A stretch of 64,000 bases of DNA from Hymenobacter norwichensis DSM 15439. Its GTDB lineage: Bacteria; Bacteroidota; Bacteroidia; Cytophagales; Hymenobacteraceae. A model generated the notes under the pieces. It was not told where the DNA came from. It was given only the letters and a program-made list of their open reading frames with translations, and did not search any database. The position numbers were made by a program, and so were the translations under genes. Positions 16,623 through 24,726 of the stretch are shown here, piece after piece. Where the stretch lies: assembly GCF_000420705.1 (NCBI RefSeq), contig NZ_ATVL01000006.1, positions 248,001-312,000 of the forward strand, given 5' to 3'. The first letter of the stretch is position 1. Every line of letters begins with the position of its first letter.

Positions 16623-17591
16623 ATGCCTATACTACACGCCGAAATTCAGGTTGGGGGCCGGCAAGTGCCCTTTGTAGCCGGCTCGTTCTCCTTCTGGCAA
16701 ATCACCGACTACGAAGGCCGCCCCAGCACCGACGTGCGCCTGGGCCTCATTGAACTGACCTTAGTAGGAGAGGCCGCCACCTGGGGCTTTTGGGAAGAGT
16801 GGATGCTCGACCCGCACCGCCGCCAGAGTGGCCGCCTGATCTTCTTCCAGAACGAAGACCAGAAAGCCAAAACGGTTATCTTCTACGATGCCTTTTGCGT
16901 GCATTACACCTGCCGCTTCGATGCCCGCGGCCAGTACGGTCAGGGCTCGTTTGAGGTAGAACTCAACCTGTCGGCGGCGGCCAAGGAAGTGCAAGGCCAG
17001 TTCTCGGAAGCCCACAGCGTCATCCCTTGGGATGCCGACCAAGACACCCGTTACCGCGCCCTCACCAAGCCCACGGAGTACCTGCCCTCGGCAGCCCTGG
17101 CAGCTAAGGCAACTACTGAGCTAGCGCCAACTGATTGGGTAGAGAAAAACCAATGGTCCAATAAACCCCGAAGCGGGGAAGGATATAAAGGTGGACGTAA
17201 ATTAAGCCGTAAAGAACTGCAACGATTTCAAAGGCATCTTCTATCCACCTATGGTGTGCAGATGGAAATTGTACGCAAGGGCTCTGAAATTGAGAAAAAG
17301 ATGAATGAAGCAGGTGGTCAGGCTGGATTCATGGCTAGCACTCGTAAAATTTATGTGCGAAAAGGGGCAACTCATTATGAAGTCAGTCATGAAATGTATC
17401 ATGCCGAGCAATGGCACCAGTTAGGCAGTGAAGCGTACAATCAGCAAACTCGACTGGAGAAAGAAACTTACGTTTACAACCAGTTGATGGCAAAAGAGCA
17501 GGGGAATATTACGGCTGAGCAACGCCAAGACGCTACCGATTACATCAACAGATTGCGAAAGAAGCAAGGTCTGTCAGAAATCATTTCTTAA
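16623..17591 (+). CDS. TssD/Hcp type VI tube protein fused to zincin-type metallopeptidase toxin
   Basis: Residues 1-125 match the Bacteroidota TssD (Hcp) family: EGRPSTDVRLGLIELTL, FWEEWMLDP, GRLIFFQNED, IFYDAFCVHY and a final VELNLSAAA strand. A linker (about 126-190, WDADQDTRYRAL) leads to a C-terminal toxin-like domain with RKIYVRKGATHYEVSHEMYHAEQW, containing HEMYH (256-260), the HExxH zinc-binding motif, and a downstream Glu-rich helix. This matches the Tox-MPTase group of polymorphic toxins as I remember it. Hcp fused to a toxin means an effector delivered as part of the T6SS tube. A probable immunity gene starts 6 bp downstream. No other T6SS genes are in the window. Confidence 0.82.
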   Translation: MPILHAEIQVGGRQVPFVAGSFSFWQITDYEGRPSTDVRLGLIELTLVGEAATWGFWEEWMLDPHRRQSGRLIFFQNEDQKAKTVIFYDAFCVHYTCRFDARGQYGQGSFEVELNLSAAAKEVQGQFSEAHSVIPWDADQDTRYRALTKPTEYLPSAALAAKATTELAPTDWVEKNQWSNKPRSGEGYKGGRKLSRKELQRFQRHLLSTYGVQMEIVRKGSEIEKKMNEAGGQAGFMASTRKIYVRKGATHYEVSHEMYHAEQWHQLGSEAYNQQTRLEKETYVYNQLMAKEQGNITAEQRQDATDYINRLRKKQGLSEIIS

Positions 17592-17597
17592 CTACTT

Positions 17598-17867
17598 ATG
17601 CCTAAACTAACAGCGAACCAAGCCATTGCTATTGCTAAAGAAACTTTTCAGCGGTATGGCCTTACTTACGATGCCCAGGAAGGGCTTGCCGCTCAATTCA
17701 CTGATGTAACGACAGGTGCTACCACCGACACGCCTGCGGCCTACTGGTGCGTCTCCTACGTTAGTGAGCCGGGCGTATTTGAACAGCACGACTTTTTCAT
17801 GTTTATAGCCGATGATACTGGCCGGATGCTTTATATTCTAGGTCCGCATGGCAAGCTGCGCCTTTAG
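17598..17867 (+). CDS. Probable immunity protein for the Hcp-zincin effector
   Basis: This 89-residue acidic protein starts 6 bp after the toxin stop, the classical place for an immunity gene. It has a helix (TANQAIAIAKETFQRYG), a core strand AAYWCVSYV, and a C-terminal hairpin FFMFIADDTGRMLYILGPHG. The protein at 18730-18987, behind the second toxin cassette, has the same layout, so the two form one immunity family (PepSY-like in outline). It has no signal peptide, so it would act in the cytoplasm. The assignment rests on position and on the paired pattern, not on a recognised domain. Confidence 0.65.
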   Translation: MPKLTANQAIAIAKETFQRYGLTYDAQEGLAAQFTDVTTGATTDTPAAYWCVSYVSEPGVFEQHDFFMFIADDTGRMLYILGPHGKLRL

Positions 17868-17878
17868 CTATAACCCGC

Positions 17879-18712
17879 CCGAGCACCGACGTGCGCCTGG
17901 GCCTGATCGAGCTGACCTTAGTAGGGGAGGCCGCCACCTGGAGCTTCTGGGAAGAGTGGATGCTCGACCCCCACCGCCGCCAGAGTGGACGCCTGATCTT
18001 CTTCCAGAACGAGGACCAGAAAGCGAAAATGGTTATTTTCTACGATGCCTTTTGCGTGCATTACCAATGCCGCTTCGATGCGCGCGGCCAGTACGGCTAA
18101 GGCTCATTTGAGGTAGAACTCAACCTGTCGGCGGCTGCTAAGGAAGTGCAAGGCCAGTTCTCGGAAGCGCACAGCGTCATCCCCTGGGATGCCGACCAAG
18201 ACACCCGCTACCGAGCACTGAGCAAGCCGGCAGAGTACCTGCCCTCAGCAGTACTTAGAGCGCGGCCAACTATGCCTGTTGTTACTCCAACGGACTTCAT
18301 GCGCTTTGACAAGGAAAAAAAGCTTTTCGCTGAACGTCCGCAAAGTGCCCGCACCGGTTATCTAGGTAGTGCGAGACTCAGTAGAATAGAGTTGAAAAAC
18401 CTCTCTCAAAAGCTGGCGGCAATCAAAGTTGATTTGATTATTGATAAGAAAGGAGTGCTACCCAGTTTTGCTCGTGCTGGCTTTGATCCAGCCTTGGGTA
18501 AAATGTATTTACGCAAAGGAGCTACTCATTTTGAAGCGTTTCACGAAACCCAACATGCCGAACAATGGGCTGCTTTGGGCCAAGCTGCTTATCAGAAACA
18601 AAGCCGATACGAACGTGAAAAATACGTTTTCGACAAGATTGTTGACCATCAGCACTTGTTTTCCAAGTCTGAAATGGTTGCAGCAACTAAGTACATTGAG
18701 TCATTGAGCTAA
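17879..18712 (+). pseudogene. Headless Hcp-zincin toxin cassette with internal stop (silent or orphan copy)
   Basis: From RPSTDVRLGL onward this is a close copy of the effector at 16623-17591 through the Hcp body and linker (to about 18262), after which the toxin sequences diverge. The first 33 or so Hcp residues and the start codon are missing; the homology begins directly after the preceding immunity gene. The frame is further interrupted by TAA at 18098-18100 where copy 1 has a Gln codon. Beyond it the frame stays open to 18712 and encodes the linker and a zincin domain with HETQH in KGATHFEAFHETQHAEQW. It may be a reservoir that recombines with the intact gene, as in other polymorphic toxin systems (inference). 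Confidence 0.8.
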
Positions 18713-18729
18713 ATAAATCGTCGTACCAC

Positions 18730-18987
18730 ATGAACAACCTACTCACAGAGCAAGAAGCTACGCGGATTGCACTAGATGCGCTGCAAAAAAGAGCCATTCC
18801 ATTTAGGGAACAAAGCATAGTCGGGAAATTGCTTGCTCACCAAGATGCAGTGTCCTATCCAGTGTGGCGCATTTCGCTTGATATTCCAATGCCTTTAGGT
18901 ATGCAGGATGAATATTTCACTGTTGAAATTAACGCGCAATCCGGTGCAGTTATCGGTATCATCACGCCTACCGGTAGTATAGTTTAG
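18730..18987 (+). CDS. Probable immunity protein for the second toxin cassette
   Basis: This 85-residue protein starts 17 bp after the second toxin frame. It resembles the protein at 17598 in layout: an N-terminal helix LTEQEATRIALDALQKR, a central strand YPVWRISLD and a terminal hairpin YFTVEINAQSGAVIGIITPTG. Its intact frame behind a broken toxin fits retention of immunity against kin. The function is inferred from position. Confidence 0.6.
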   Translation: MNNLLTEQEATRIALDALQKRAIPFREQSIVGKLLAHQDAVSYPVWRISLDIPMPLGMQDEYFTVEINAQSGAVIGIITPTGSIV

Positions 18988-19007
18988 TATGTGAGTTGTA
19001 TACCCGC

Positions 19008-19433
19008 ATGAATCCTGAGAACAGAATAGATTGCGACGAATTAGATTTCCACTACAGCCCCAATGGAGTGATATGCCTGTGGGGAGACCAGCCCTTCACG
19101 GGCGTTGGGGTAGAGCTGTATCCGGATGGCAGCCTACAAGCCGAATCCGTTTTCCGCAAGGGCATTGATACGCAAGCAGGTAGCATATGGTACCCGGCAG
19201 GCCAGATCAAGCGTCGTTCCGTAGCTGACGAGGTGCCCCATACGCTGCACGTTACGGAATGGTACGAAAACGGTACCCTCAAAAGCCACACAACGTATGA
19301 GCACGGGGTTAAGATAGCCGAGCAAAGCTGGGACGCCCACGGTATACAGCTTACTGATTTACGAATCACAGAGCACGATGAGTACTATACCATCTTGCGG
19401 TTGTACCGGGCTAAAAACAGTCCTCCACCCTGA
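19008..19433 (+). CDS. YwqK/MORN-repeat-like protein, possible orphan immunity
   Basis: A 141-residue protein with MORN/YwqK-type repeats: GVELYPDGSLQAESVFRKG, GSIWYPAGQIKRRS, TEWYENGTLKSHTTYEHG and SWDAHGIQL. YwqK-like proteins often accompany polymorphic toxins as antitoxin or immunity proteins. Here no third toxin precedes it, so it may be the survivor of a lost cassette. ATG 19008 is used instead of the TTG at 18996. It is codirectional and closely packed with the cassettes before it. Confidence 0.6.
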   Translation: MNPENRIDCDELDFHYSPNGVICLWGDQPFTGVGVELYPDGSLQAESVFRKGIDTQAGSIWYPAGQIKRRSVADEVPHTLHVTEWYENGTLKSHTTYEHGVKIAEQSWDAHGIQLTDLRITEHDEYYTILRLYRAKNSPPP

Positions 19434-19448
19434 ATCAGTAATTCTCTT

Positions 19449-20135
19449 ATGCTTAGCGTCCTCTCTGCCGCCGACCAAGCCGCCGCTGAACAGGAGCAGC
19501 GCCACCTGGCGGCTCTCGTTGTAGCTCACGACCAACTCCCCACTGCCATTAAAACTGTGGCGGGTGTAGATGTAGCCTACTCACCACACAGCGACTTGTT
19601 AGTGGCGGCCGCTGTGTTACTGGATGCCACCAGCCTAGAAATTCAACACACGGCTATCGTGCAGCAGCGGGCTACCTTTCCTTACGTTCCGGGTCTGTTT
19701 TCCTTCCGCGAGTTGCCCCCCATTCAGCAGGCCCTAGCACAGCTACCCAGGTCTCCTGATCTGGTAATCTGCGACGGGCAGGGGGTGGCGCATCCACGCC
19801 GCTTTGGGTTGGCTTGCCATCTGGGCGTAACTACCGGATTACCTACTATTGGCTGCGCTAAAACCAGACTGGTGGGTTAATATCACAGTTTGGAGCCGCT
19901 AAGAGGCAGCACCGCCGAACTGATATTGGATGGAGAAATAGTAGGACAAGCGGTGCGCACCCAGTCCTGTATCAACCCAGTGTTCGTGTCGGTGGGGCAT
20001 AAGGTTTCGTTGGCTACGGCTTGCTACTGGGTGCTGCGTTGTGCTCCGGCCTACCGCCTGCCCGAAACCACTCGTGCCGCCGACCACCTCGTCAACCAAG
20101 AGCTTCAGCGCCTGCTGAACATAGGTGCCTCGTAG
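19449..20135 (+). pseudogene. nfi: Endonuclease V gene interrupted by one in-frame stop
   Basis: Endonuclease V cuts DNA (and RNA) near deoxyinosine. Codons 1-143 carry the active site: VAGVDVAY (D41), FSFRELPP (E88), LVICDGQGVAHPRR (D109, H115). The frame then meets TAA at 19878-19880, and in the same phase continues to 20135 with the expected C-terminal part (LEPLRGSTAELILDGEIVGQAVRT, VSVGHKVSL). Intact relatives read through this point (KTRLVG followed by a polar residue), so a single substitution, for example from CAA or GAA, created the stop. The N-terminal 143-residue piece alone lacks the end of the fold and is probably inactive. A sequencing error is possible. Confidence 0.8.
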
Positions 20136-20162
20136 CCACCCGTGTTGATAGCCTTTTTTTAG

Positions 20163-20275
20163 GCAACACGCCGAAACTTAGGTTGGGGCCAACAACTGCC
20201 GTTTGTGGCCGGCTTGTTCTGGCAACTCCCCGCCTATGAAGGCCACCCGAGCGCCGATGTGCGCCTGGTAAAGCT
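20163..20275 (+). pseudogene. Decayed 5' end of an Hcp (TssD) gene
   Basis: Bases here align with the first 35-40 codons of the Hcp-toxin gene at 16623 (ACACGCCGAAA, GGTTGGGG, TTTGTGGCCGGCT, TATGAAGGCCACCCGAGC, GATGTGCGCCTGG), but the frame is broken by TAG where copy 1 has CAG and by indels. Homology stops where the headless copy at 17879 begins. The two fragments share CCCGAGC where copy 1 has CCCCAGC. Confidence 0.7.
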
Positions 20276-20377
20276 GTTGCCAAGCGCAGCTTCAGAGTGC
20301 CCGGTTAAGCCCCTAGCTTAAAACGACGGCCATTTATTCGTTACTAGGCTATTGCAAGCCATGCAATGTCCGTGGTT

Positions 20378-20773
20378 CTAGCTTGTTTGCTCTGCTACTT
20401 CTGCCCAAATAACGCGTAGCATCTGGCTATCCATTGGCTTATGAATCAGGCCTGACACCAACGAGTAGTCTTTGGTTTTAGTGGCATCGGCAGTGGCAAG
20501 CGACGAGGTAAGCACGTAGATATGGCACCGGTGGGCTAGCTGCTGCTCGTATGGCTTCAAAGCTTCCAGAAACTCCCAGCCATCCATCACTGGCATATTC
20601 AAGTCCAGAAAAACGATGGCAGGCACCCGATCAGGAAGGCTCTGCTGGATGTAGCGTAAGGCTTCTTTTGCTGTAAAAAACGAATGAATATTACTCGAAA
20701 CCCCCTCACGCTTTAGCAGCATTTCCGTCAGAAACACGCTGGTCGAGTTGTCGTCAATCAGTAGAATATCCAT
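20378..20773 (-). CDS. Single-domain response regulator
   Basis: The 131-residue protein is a bare receiver domain: acidic pair LLIDDN near the N-terminus, phospho-acceptor D57 in VFLDLNMPVMDG, the conserved Thr/Ser strand YVLTSS and Lys in GLIHKPM. It has no output domain, so it must act through protein contacts. It follows the histidine kinase gene by 7 bp on the same strand, so the two form a kinase-receiver pair, probably cotranscribed. Confidence 0.9.
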   Translation of the reverse strand: MDILLIDDNSTSVFLTEMLLKREGVSSNIHSFFTAKEALRYIQQSLPDRVPAIVFLDLNMPVMDGWEFLEALKPYEQQLAHRCHIYVLTSSLATADATKTKDYSLVSGLIHKPMDSQMLRVIWAEVAEQTS

Positions 20774-20780
20774 GTGGTGC

Positions 20781-22205
20781 TTAGCGTAGGTGGATAGTGA
20801 AACGGGTGCCTACTCCCTCGTGGCTGCTAACCGAAATATGCCCGCCCATAGCCTCCACGTGTGTTTTGACTAAGTACAGACCCATGCCACGGCCAACGTG
20901 CTGTGAGTGAAACCGTTTGTAGAGCTTGAATACATCCGCCCCGGCCTTCTGCAAATCGAAGCCCGAGCCGTTGTCGGCGAAGGTAACCACAATGTTCTGC
21001 TCGGAACTGCTCACTGCTTCAATCTGCACTTGCAACGACCGTGAATCGGCACGGTACTTAATGGAGTTGGAAAGCAGATTGAAGAAAATGCTGTGGAGAT
21101 AGGCACGGTTGCCATGCACGCGCAAAGTATCAGGCACGGCTATCTGGAGGGTGCCCCGGCATTGCTTCAGAGGCGCATCCAGGGTTCGGCAGGCCTGCTC
21201 AATTACATCCAGCAGCGGCACTTGCTCGGGCGCTACCACATTGTGGTTGTCGCGGATGGTGAGGATGGTATTCATGTCCTGCAACACGGTGTCCAGTTGA
21301 TGAGCGTTGAGTTGCAGATGCTGGCGAGTTTGTTGAAAATCAGTGGAATTGGGCTCTAGCGAGGCCAGCAGGTCCACTAGCCCCATAATATTGGCTAGGG
21401 GCGCGCGTAGGTTGTGCGATACGATGTAGGTGAACTGCTGCAAATCGTTGTTCTGCCGGTACAGCTCTTCGTGGGCTTTCACCCGGTCGGTAATGTCGGC
21501 AAAGTAGACTGACAAGCCCTCCTCCGATGGAAACGCCTTTACATCGAACCACATCTGTAGCCGCTCGAAAAAGCCTTCGAAATGCACTGCCTGCTGCGTG
21601 TGCAGCGCTTGCACATAATGCTGATAGAAAACGCCGTTGCTTTCCTCCGGAAATACGTCCCATAGGCTCTGGCCCATAACAGCAGCCCGCTGTACGTTCA
21701 GTACCCGCTCCGTTTCACTGTTGAGGTAAGTGAAGCGCCAGCTGTGGTCCACCAGAAAAAAAGCGTCGGTAATGGCTTCAAATACAGTGTTGAGCTTTTG
21801 GGCTTGTTGCTGGATAAGTAGCTGCGCAACCGTTACGTCAGTAATATCTCGGAATACGACGTGTATTCCTGTTACCTCGCCATCCGTCATTAGTGGCACC
21901 TGCGTTATATCAAACTGCCGCGGTGGTAGGCTATCAAATTGCACGTCGGTGTCGAAACGCACCGTTTGGCCTTGAAATGCTTCCGCTAGCTTCTGCTGAA
22001 ATAGGGCGCGCTTGTTGGGCGGCAAAAAGTCCGACAAAGGCCGGTTCAGAACGTGCCCTTTGGGTTTGTCGATGTGGGCAAAGAATGCCCGGTTCGCATC
22101 TAGGATAGTGCCAGCATTGTTCTGAAACAGCACCAAGTCTGGGTTATTATCGAATAGCGAGCGGAACCGTTGCTCGTCTAGTAGAAACGATGTATTAGTA
22201 TCCAT
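20781..22205 (-). CDS. PAS-domain sensor histidine kinase
   Basis: The 474-residue cytoplasmic kinase has two PAS domains (about 8-120 and 138-240), a HisKA dimerisation domain with H264 in YIVSHNLRAPLANIMG, and a HATPase_c domain (N box around SIFFNLLSNSIKY, then FADNGSGFDL and GRGMGLYLVK). No membrane segment is seen, so it probably senses an intracellular cue. The partner is the receiver protein encoded 7 bp downstream. Confidence 0.9.
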   Translation of the reverse strand: MDTNTSFLLDEQRFRSLFDNNPDLVLFQNNAGTILDANRAFFAHIDKPKGHVLNRPLSDFLPPNKRALFQQKLAEAFQGQTVRFDTDVQFDSLPPRQFDITQVPLMTDGEVTGIHVVFRDITDVTVAQLLIQQQAQKLNTVFEAITDAFFLVDHSWRFTYLNSETERVLNVQRAAVMGQSLWDVFPEESNGVFYQHYVQALHTQQAVHFEGFFERLQMWFDVKAFPSEEGLSVYFADITDRVKAHEELYRQNNDLQQFTYIVSHNLRAPLANIMGLVDLLASLEPNSTDFQQTRQHLQLNAHQLDTVLQDMNTILTIRDNHNVVAPEQVPLLDVIEQACRTLDAPLKQCRGTLQIAVPDTLRVHGNRAYLHSIFFNLLSNSIKYRADSRSLQVQIEAVSSSEQNIVVTFADNGSGFDLQKAGADVFKLYKRFHSQHVGRGMGLYLVKTHVEAMGGHISVSSHEGVGTRFTIHLR

Positions 22206-22433
22206 ATACGCGGCAATAGTAACTCAGGCGCTTTACAGATACGAAACTACTGGCAGTTTGTATGTGGGTGCCCAGCAATTAGGCTGGCGTACATTGTTAT
22301 AATGCGCTGCACCTGCGGCCAAAGCCCTATGCCAGGATATTATCGCCTGGCGTACGAACACTGGCTTGCGGCTTCACGTATGCTTACCGAGAGCCAACAT
22401 CCGGTGATCGTTCCCTCACTTATTCACTCCGCT

Positions 22434-22748
22434 ATGAAAATCGTATTTGCTTTCGCCGCCGCTTTGGCCTTGAGTGTAACTGCCTCCTTCGCTCAAACTA
22501 CCACACCAGGTAGCACGCCCACCGTAAACGGCAACACCAGCCCCCAATCTGCGCCACCAGCGCAAGGATCTGGCTCACTGGGTACATTGCCCGCTAGCAA
22601 CACTCAACCCGCCAGCGATATGCCTGCCCAAACCACGGCGGGTAGCGCGAGACGCTCCGGCAAAATGAAGGGCAATAAAGACATGGACAAAGCCCGAACC
22701 AAGAAAACCAAAATGAAGTCCAGCACTACAACTACTAGCCCGCAGTAA
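22434..22748 (+). CDS. Small secreted low-complexity protein
   Basis: The 104-residue product has a signal peptide (MKIVFAFAAALALSVTASFAQ), a Thr/Pro/Ser-rich middle and a Lys/Met-rich basic tail (GKMKGNKDMDKARTKKTKMK). No domain is recognised. I chose ATG 22434 for the signal peptide; the upstream in-frame ATG at 22302 adds residues with no such character. A good terminator follows. Confidence 0.65.
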   Translation: MKIVFAFAAALALSVTASFAQTTTPGSTPTVNGNTSPQSAPPAQGSGSLGTLPASNTQPASDMPAQTTAGSARRSGKMKGNKDMDKARTKKTKMKSSTTTTSPQ

Positions 22749-22776
22749 GTGCGAGCACCTTGTATACTGATTGCAC

Positions 22777-22813
22777 AAAAAGGGTGGCCTTGTACAAAGG
22801 CTACCCTTTTTTT
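22777..22813 (+). terminator. Intrinsic terminator
   Basis: AAAAGGGTGGCC and GGCTACCCTTTT form a 12-bp stem with one G-T pair, followed by eight T. Confidence 0.85.
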
Positions 22814-22984
22814 TGCGTCTGTACCCAAACGCTTTCTTGCGAAAGAACCTTTTAAAAGAGCGTTGCCCGACTGCTTAAGAACCGATGCAGGCGCTAGACG
22901 CTTTGCAATAAAACCGTTGATTGACCCCGCTACATAACCCGGCGGCGCGTAAGAAATCCGGCAGTTTGCAGTAGCTTGGCGGCC

Positions 22985-23329
22985 ATGAAGCAACTTACAG
23001 TGCTAGCCGTATTGGCGTTGTCTGCCTGCGGACACGCCGATAAATTTCGGTATCCGGTGGTCGTAACGGCGGAAACAGCCGCTATTTACATGCAGCCCGA
23101 TACCTCCGCGTACACCCGTATTCTGATTGTGAAACGCGGCGACACCATCGACCTAAAATCGGCCGCGGTGAATGGGCTGTATACGGTGGCACCCAAGCCG
23201 GGCGGGGAGCTGTTTCCTAAGCACAGCGCCAAAGGCTTCATTGACAGCCGCTTTGTGCAAGTGCCAGACTCCACGCTGCGTGCCTCGGAAGACCCCCGCT
23301 TTCCACGCGGCGGCAAAGCAGCCAAGTAA
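22985..23329 (+). CDS. Small lipoprotein, possibly with an SH3-like fold
   Basis: This 114-residue protein begins with a lipoprotein signal (MKQLTVLAVLALSAC, lipobox LSAC). The mature part contains VVVTAETAAIYMQPD and ILIVKRGDTIDLKSA, which recall SH3b-type strands (value, then 'variable repeated, then obstacle to wear'), and ends in a basic tail. The SH3-like reading is a guess. ATG 22985 is preferred to an upstream in-frame start at 22976. Confidence 0.65.
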   Translation: MKQLTVLAVLALSACGHADKFRYPVVVTAETAAIYMQPDTSAYTRILIVKRGDTIDLKSAAVNGLYTVAPKPGGELFPKHSAKGFIDSRFVQVPDSTLRASEDPRFPRGGKAAK

Positions 23330-23485
23330 TATACCTCTGTAGCTGCACTGCCTCAACTCAGGCTACTTCCTTGGCCGACTCCCGGCTTTGGTTTATGCTC
23401 ACCACGCGTTGTTGGCTGCGGAGTGAAGCGGCCTACTAAGCTAGCGCATTGTCGGGCTGGCTTACTGCATCGTTTCACCTAGCCT

Positions 23486-24709
23486 TTGTTTAGGGTGTCT
23501 GCTTCCACTAGTTCTGCTCATTCGTCGCACACCCTACATTACCTCGACGGTATTCGGGGCTTAGCGGCAGTGGTGGTGGTAGTGCATCACCTGGCTAGCA
23601 TATTCTACCCTGCACTCATCACGGCCGACCCGCACGCTATCCGACTTGGGAGCTGGGAGCTACTGGTAGCGGGTGGTCCGCTCAATGTATTGTTAGGGGG
23701 GCATTTGGCGGTGTGTTTGTTTTTTGTGCTGAGTGGAGTGGTGCTCAGCGAGCAGTATTTCCGTACTGGTCAGTTGGCGGCCATACGCTCACAAGCAGCA
23801 CGGCGCTATGTGCGGTTGGTGGTGCCAGTTGGATTTTCGGTGCTGCTAGCAACTGGCTTGCACTGGGCCGGAGCGTTTCGGCATGTGGAGCTGGGCCAGC
23901 AACTCGGCAACACGTGGCTGTCGGGCTTCTGGCAGGAGCCGCTCGGCACCGGCTGGGAACTGGCCCTCGACGCGTTAGTGCGCGTACCGCTCAATGGCGA
24001 AGCTAAGTACAACCCCGTTCACTGGACGCTCAACACCGAGTTAGTTGGGTCTTACTTTGTATTCGCTTTTCTCGCTCTATTCGGTGATTTTCGGCGGCGC
24101 GGCTGGCTCTACGGGTTTATGCTGGTGGTACTGCACTTCTCCAACCTTAGCTTCTACCTCGCCGCCTTTACAGTGGGCATAGCTCTCAACGACGCCCGCC
24201 ATCATATCACTTGGCTCGTGGCGGTGCGGCGCTACCGGCGGGTTGTGGTTGGGTTACTGTTGCTGGCGGCTGTATTGCTGGGTTCATTTCCGCAGGCCGG
24301 GTTCATAGAAATAGAAACTACGCCTTACCGTTTGCTAGAGCCAGACTGGCTCACGCACGACCGGGCCATGCAACTAGCGCACATTTTGGGGGCAGCGGCT
24401 TTCATTGCGGCAGTTACTGCTTCAGGCACACTGCGGCGCATCCTCGGGGCCCGGTGGTTGCGGTGGCTAGGGAGTATTTCGTTTTCGCTGTATCTGCTGC
24501 ACTTTCTGGTTATTGCCACCTTCACCAGCGCCCTATTCTTGGCGTTGCCTTCTCAGATTAGCTACCATGCTGGCGTGGCGCTGAGTTTACTGGCAACGGT
24601 ACCCGTGTTATTGCTGCTGGCGTGGCTGATGTACCGGCTGATTGATTTGCCAGGCATTAGGCTGGCCCGGTGGCTATACCAGCGCCTATTTCAGCGCCTC
24701 GGTGCGTAG
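23486..24709 (+). CDS. Acyltransferase 3 (OafA/NodX-like) membrane protein
   Basis: This 407-residue polytopic protein begins, after a short Ser-rich leader, with the acyltransferase 3 signature LHYLDGIRGLAAVVVVVHHLASI (catalytic-type His and the DGIRG turn), and has about ten hydrophobic segments, with WTLNTELVGSYFVFA in the middle (the family W-x-L-x-x-E motif). Family members O-acetylate or acylate surface sugars. The start is uncertain: TTG 23486 or GTG 23495. Confidence 0.83.
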   Translation: MFRVSASTSSAHSSHTLHYLDGIRGLAAVVVVVHHLASIFYPALITADPHAIRLGSWELLVAGGPLNVLLGGHLAVCLFFVLSGVVLSEQYFRTGQLAAIRSQAARRYVRLVVPVGFSVLLATGLHWAGAFRHVELGQQLGNTWLSGFWQEPLGTGWELALDALVRVPLNGEAKYNPVHWTLNTELVGSYFVFAFLALFGDFRRRGWLYGFMLVVLHFSNLSFYLAAFTVGIALNDARHHITWLVAVRRYRRVVVGLLLLAAVLLGSFPQAGFIEIETTPYRLLEPDWLTHDRAMQLAHILGAAAFIAAVTASGTLRRILGARWLRWLGSISFSLYLLHFLVIATFTSALFLALPSQISYHAGVALSLLATVPVLLLLAWLMYRLIDLPGIRLARWLYQRLFQRLGA

Positions 24710-24726
24710 CGAACCTAGCCAGCATT

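Noticed and set aside
16623..20300. Complete type VI secretion locus
   Set aside because: Only Hcp-type effector cassettes are present; no sheath, baseplate, VgrG or ATPase gene lies in the window.
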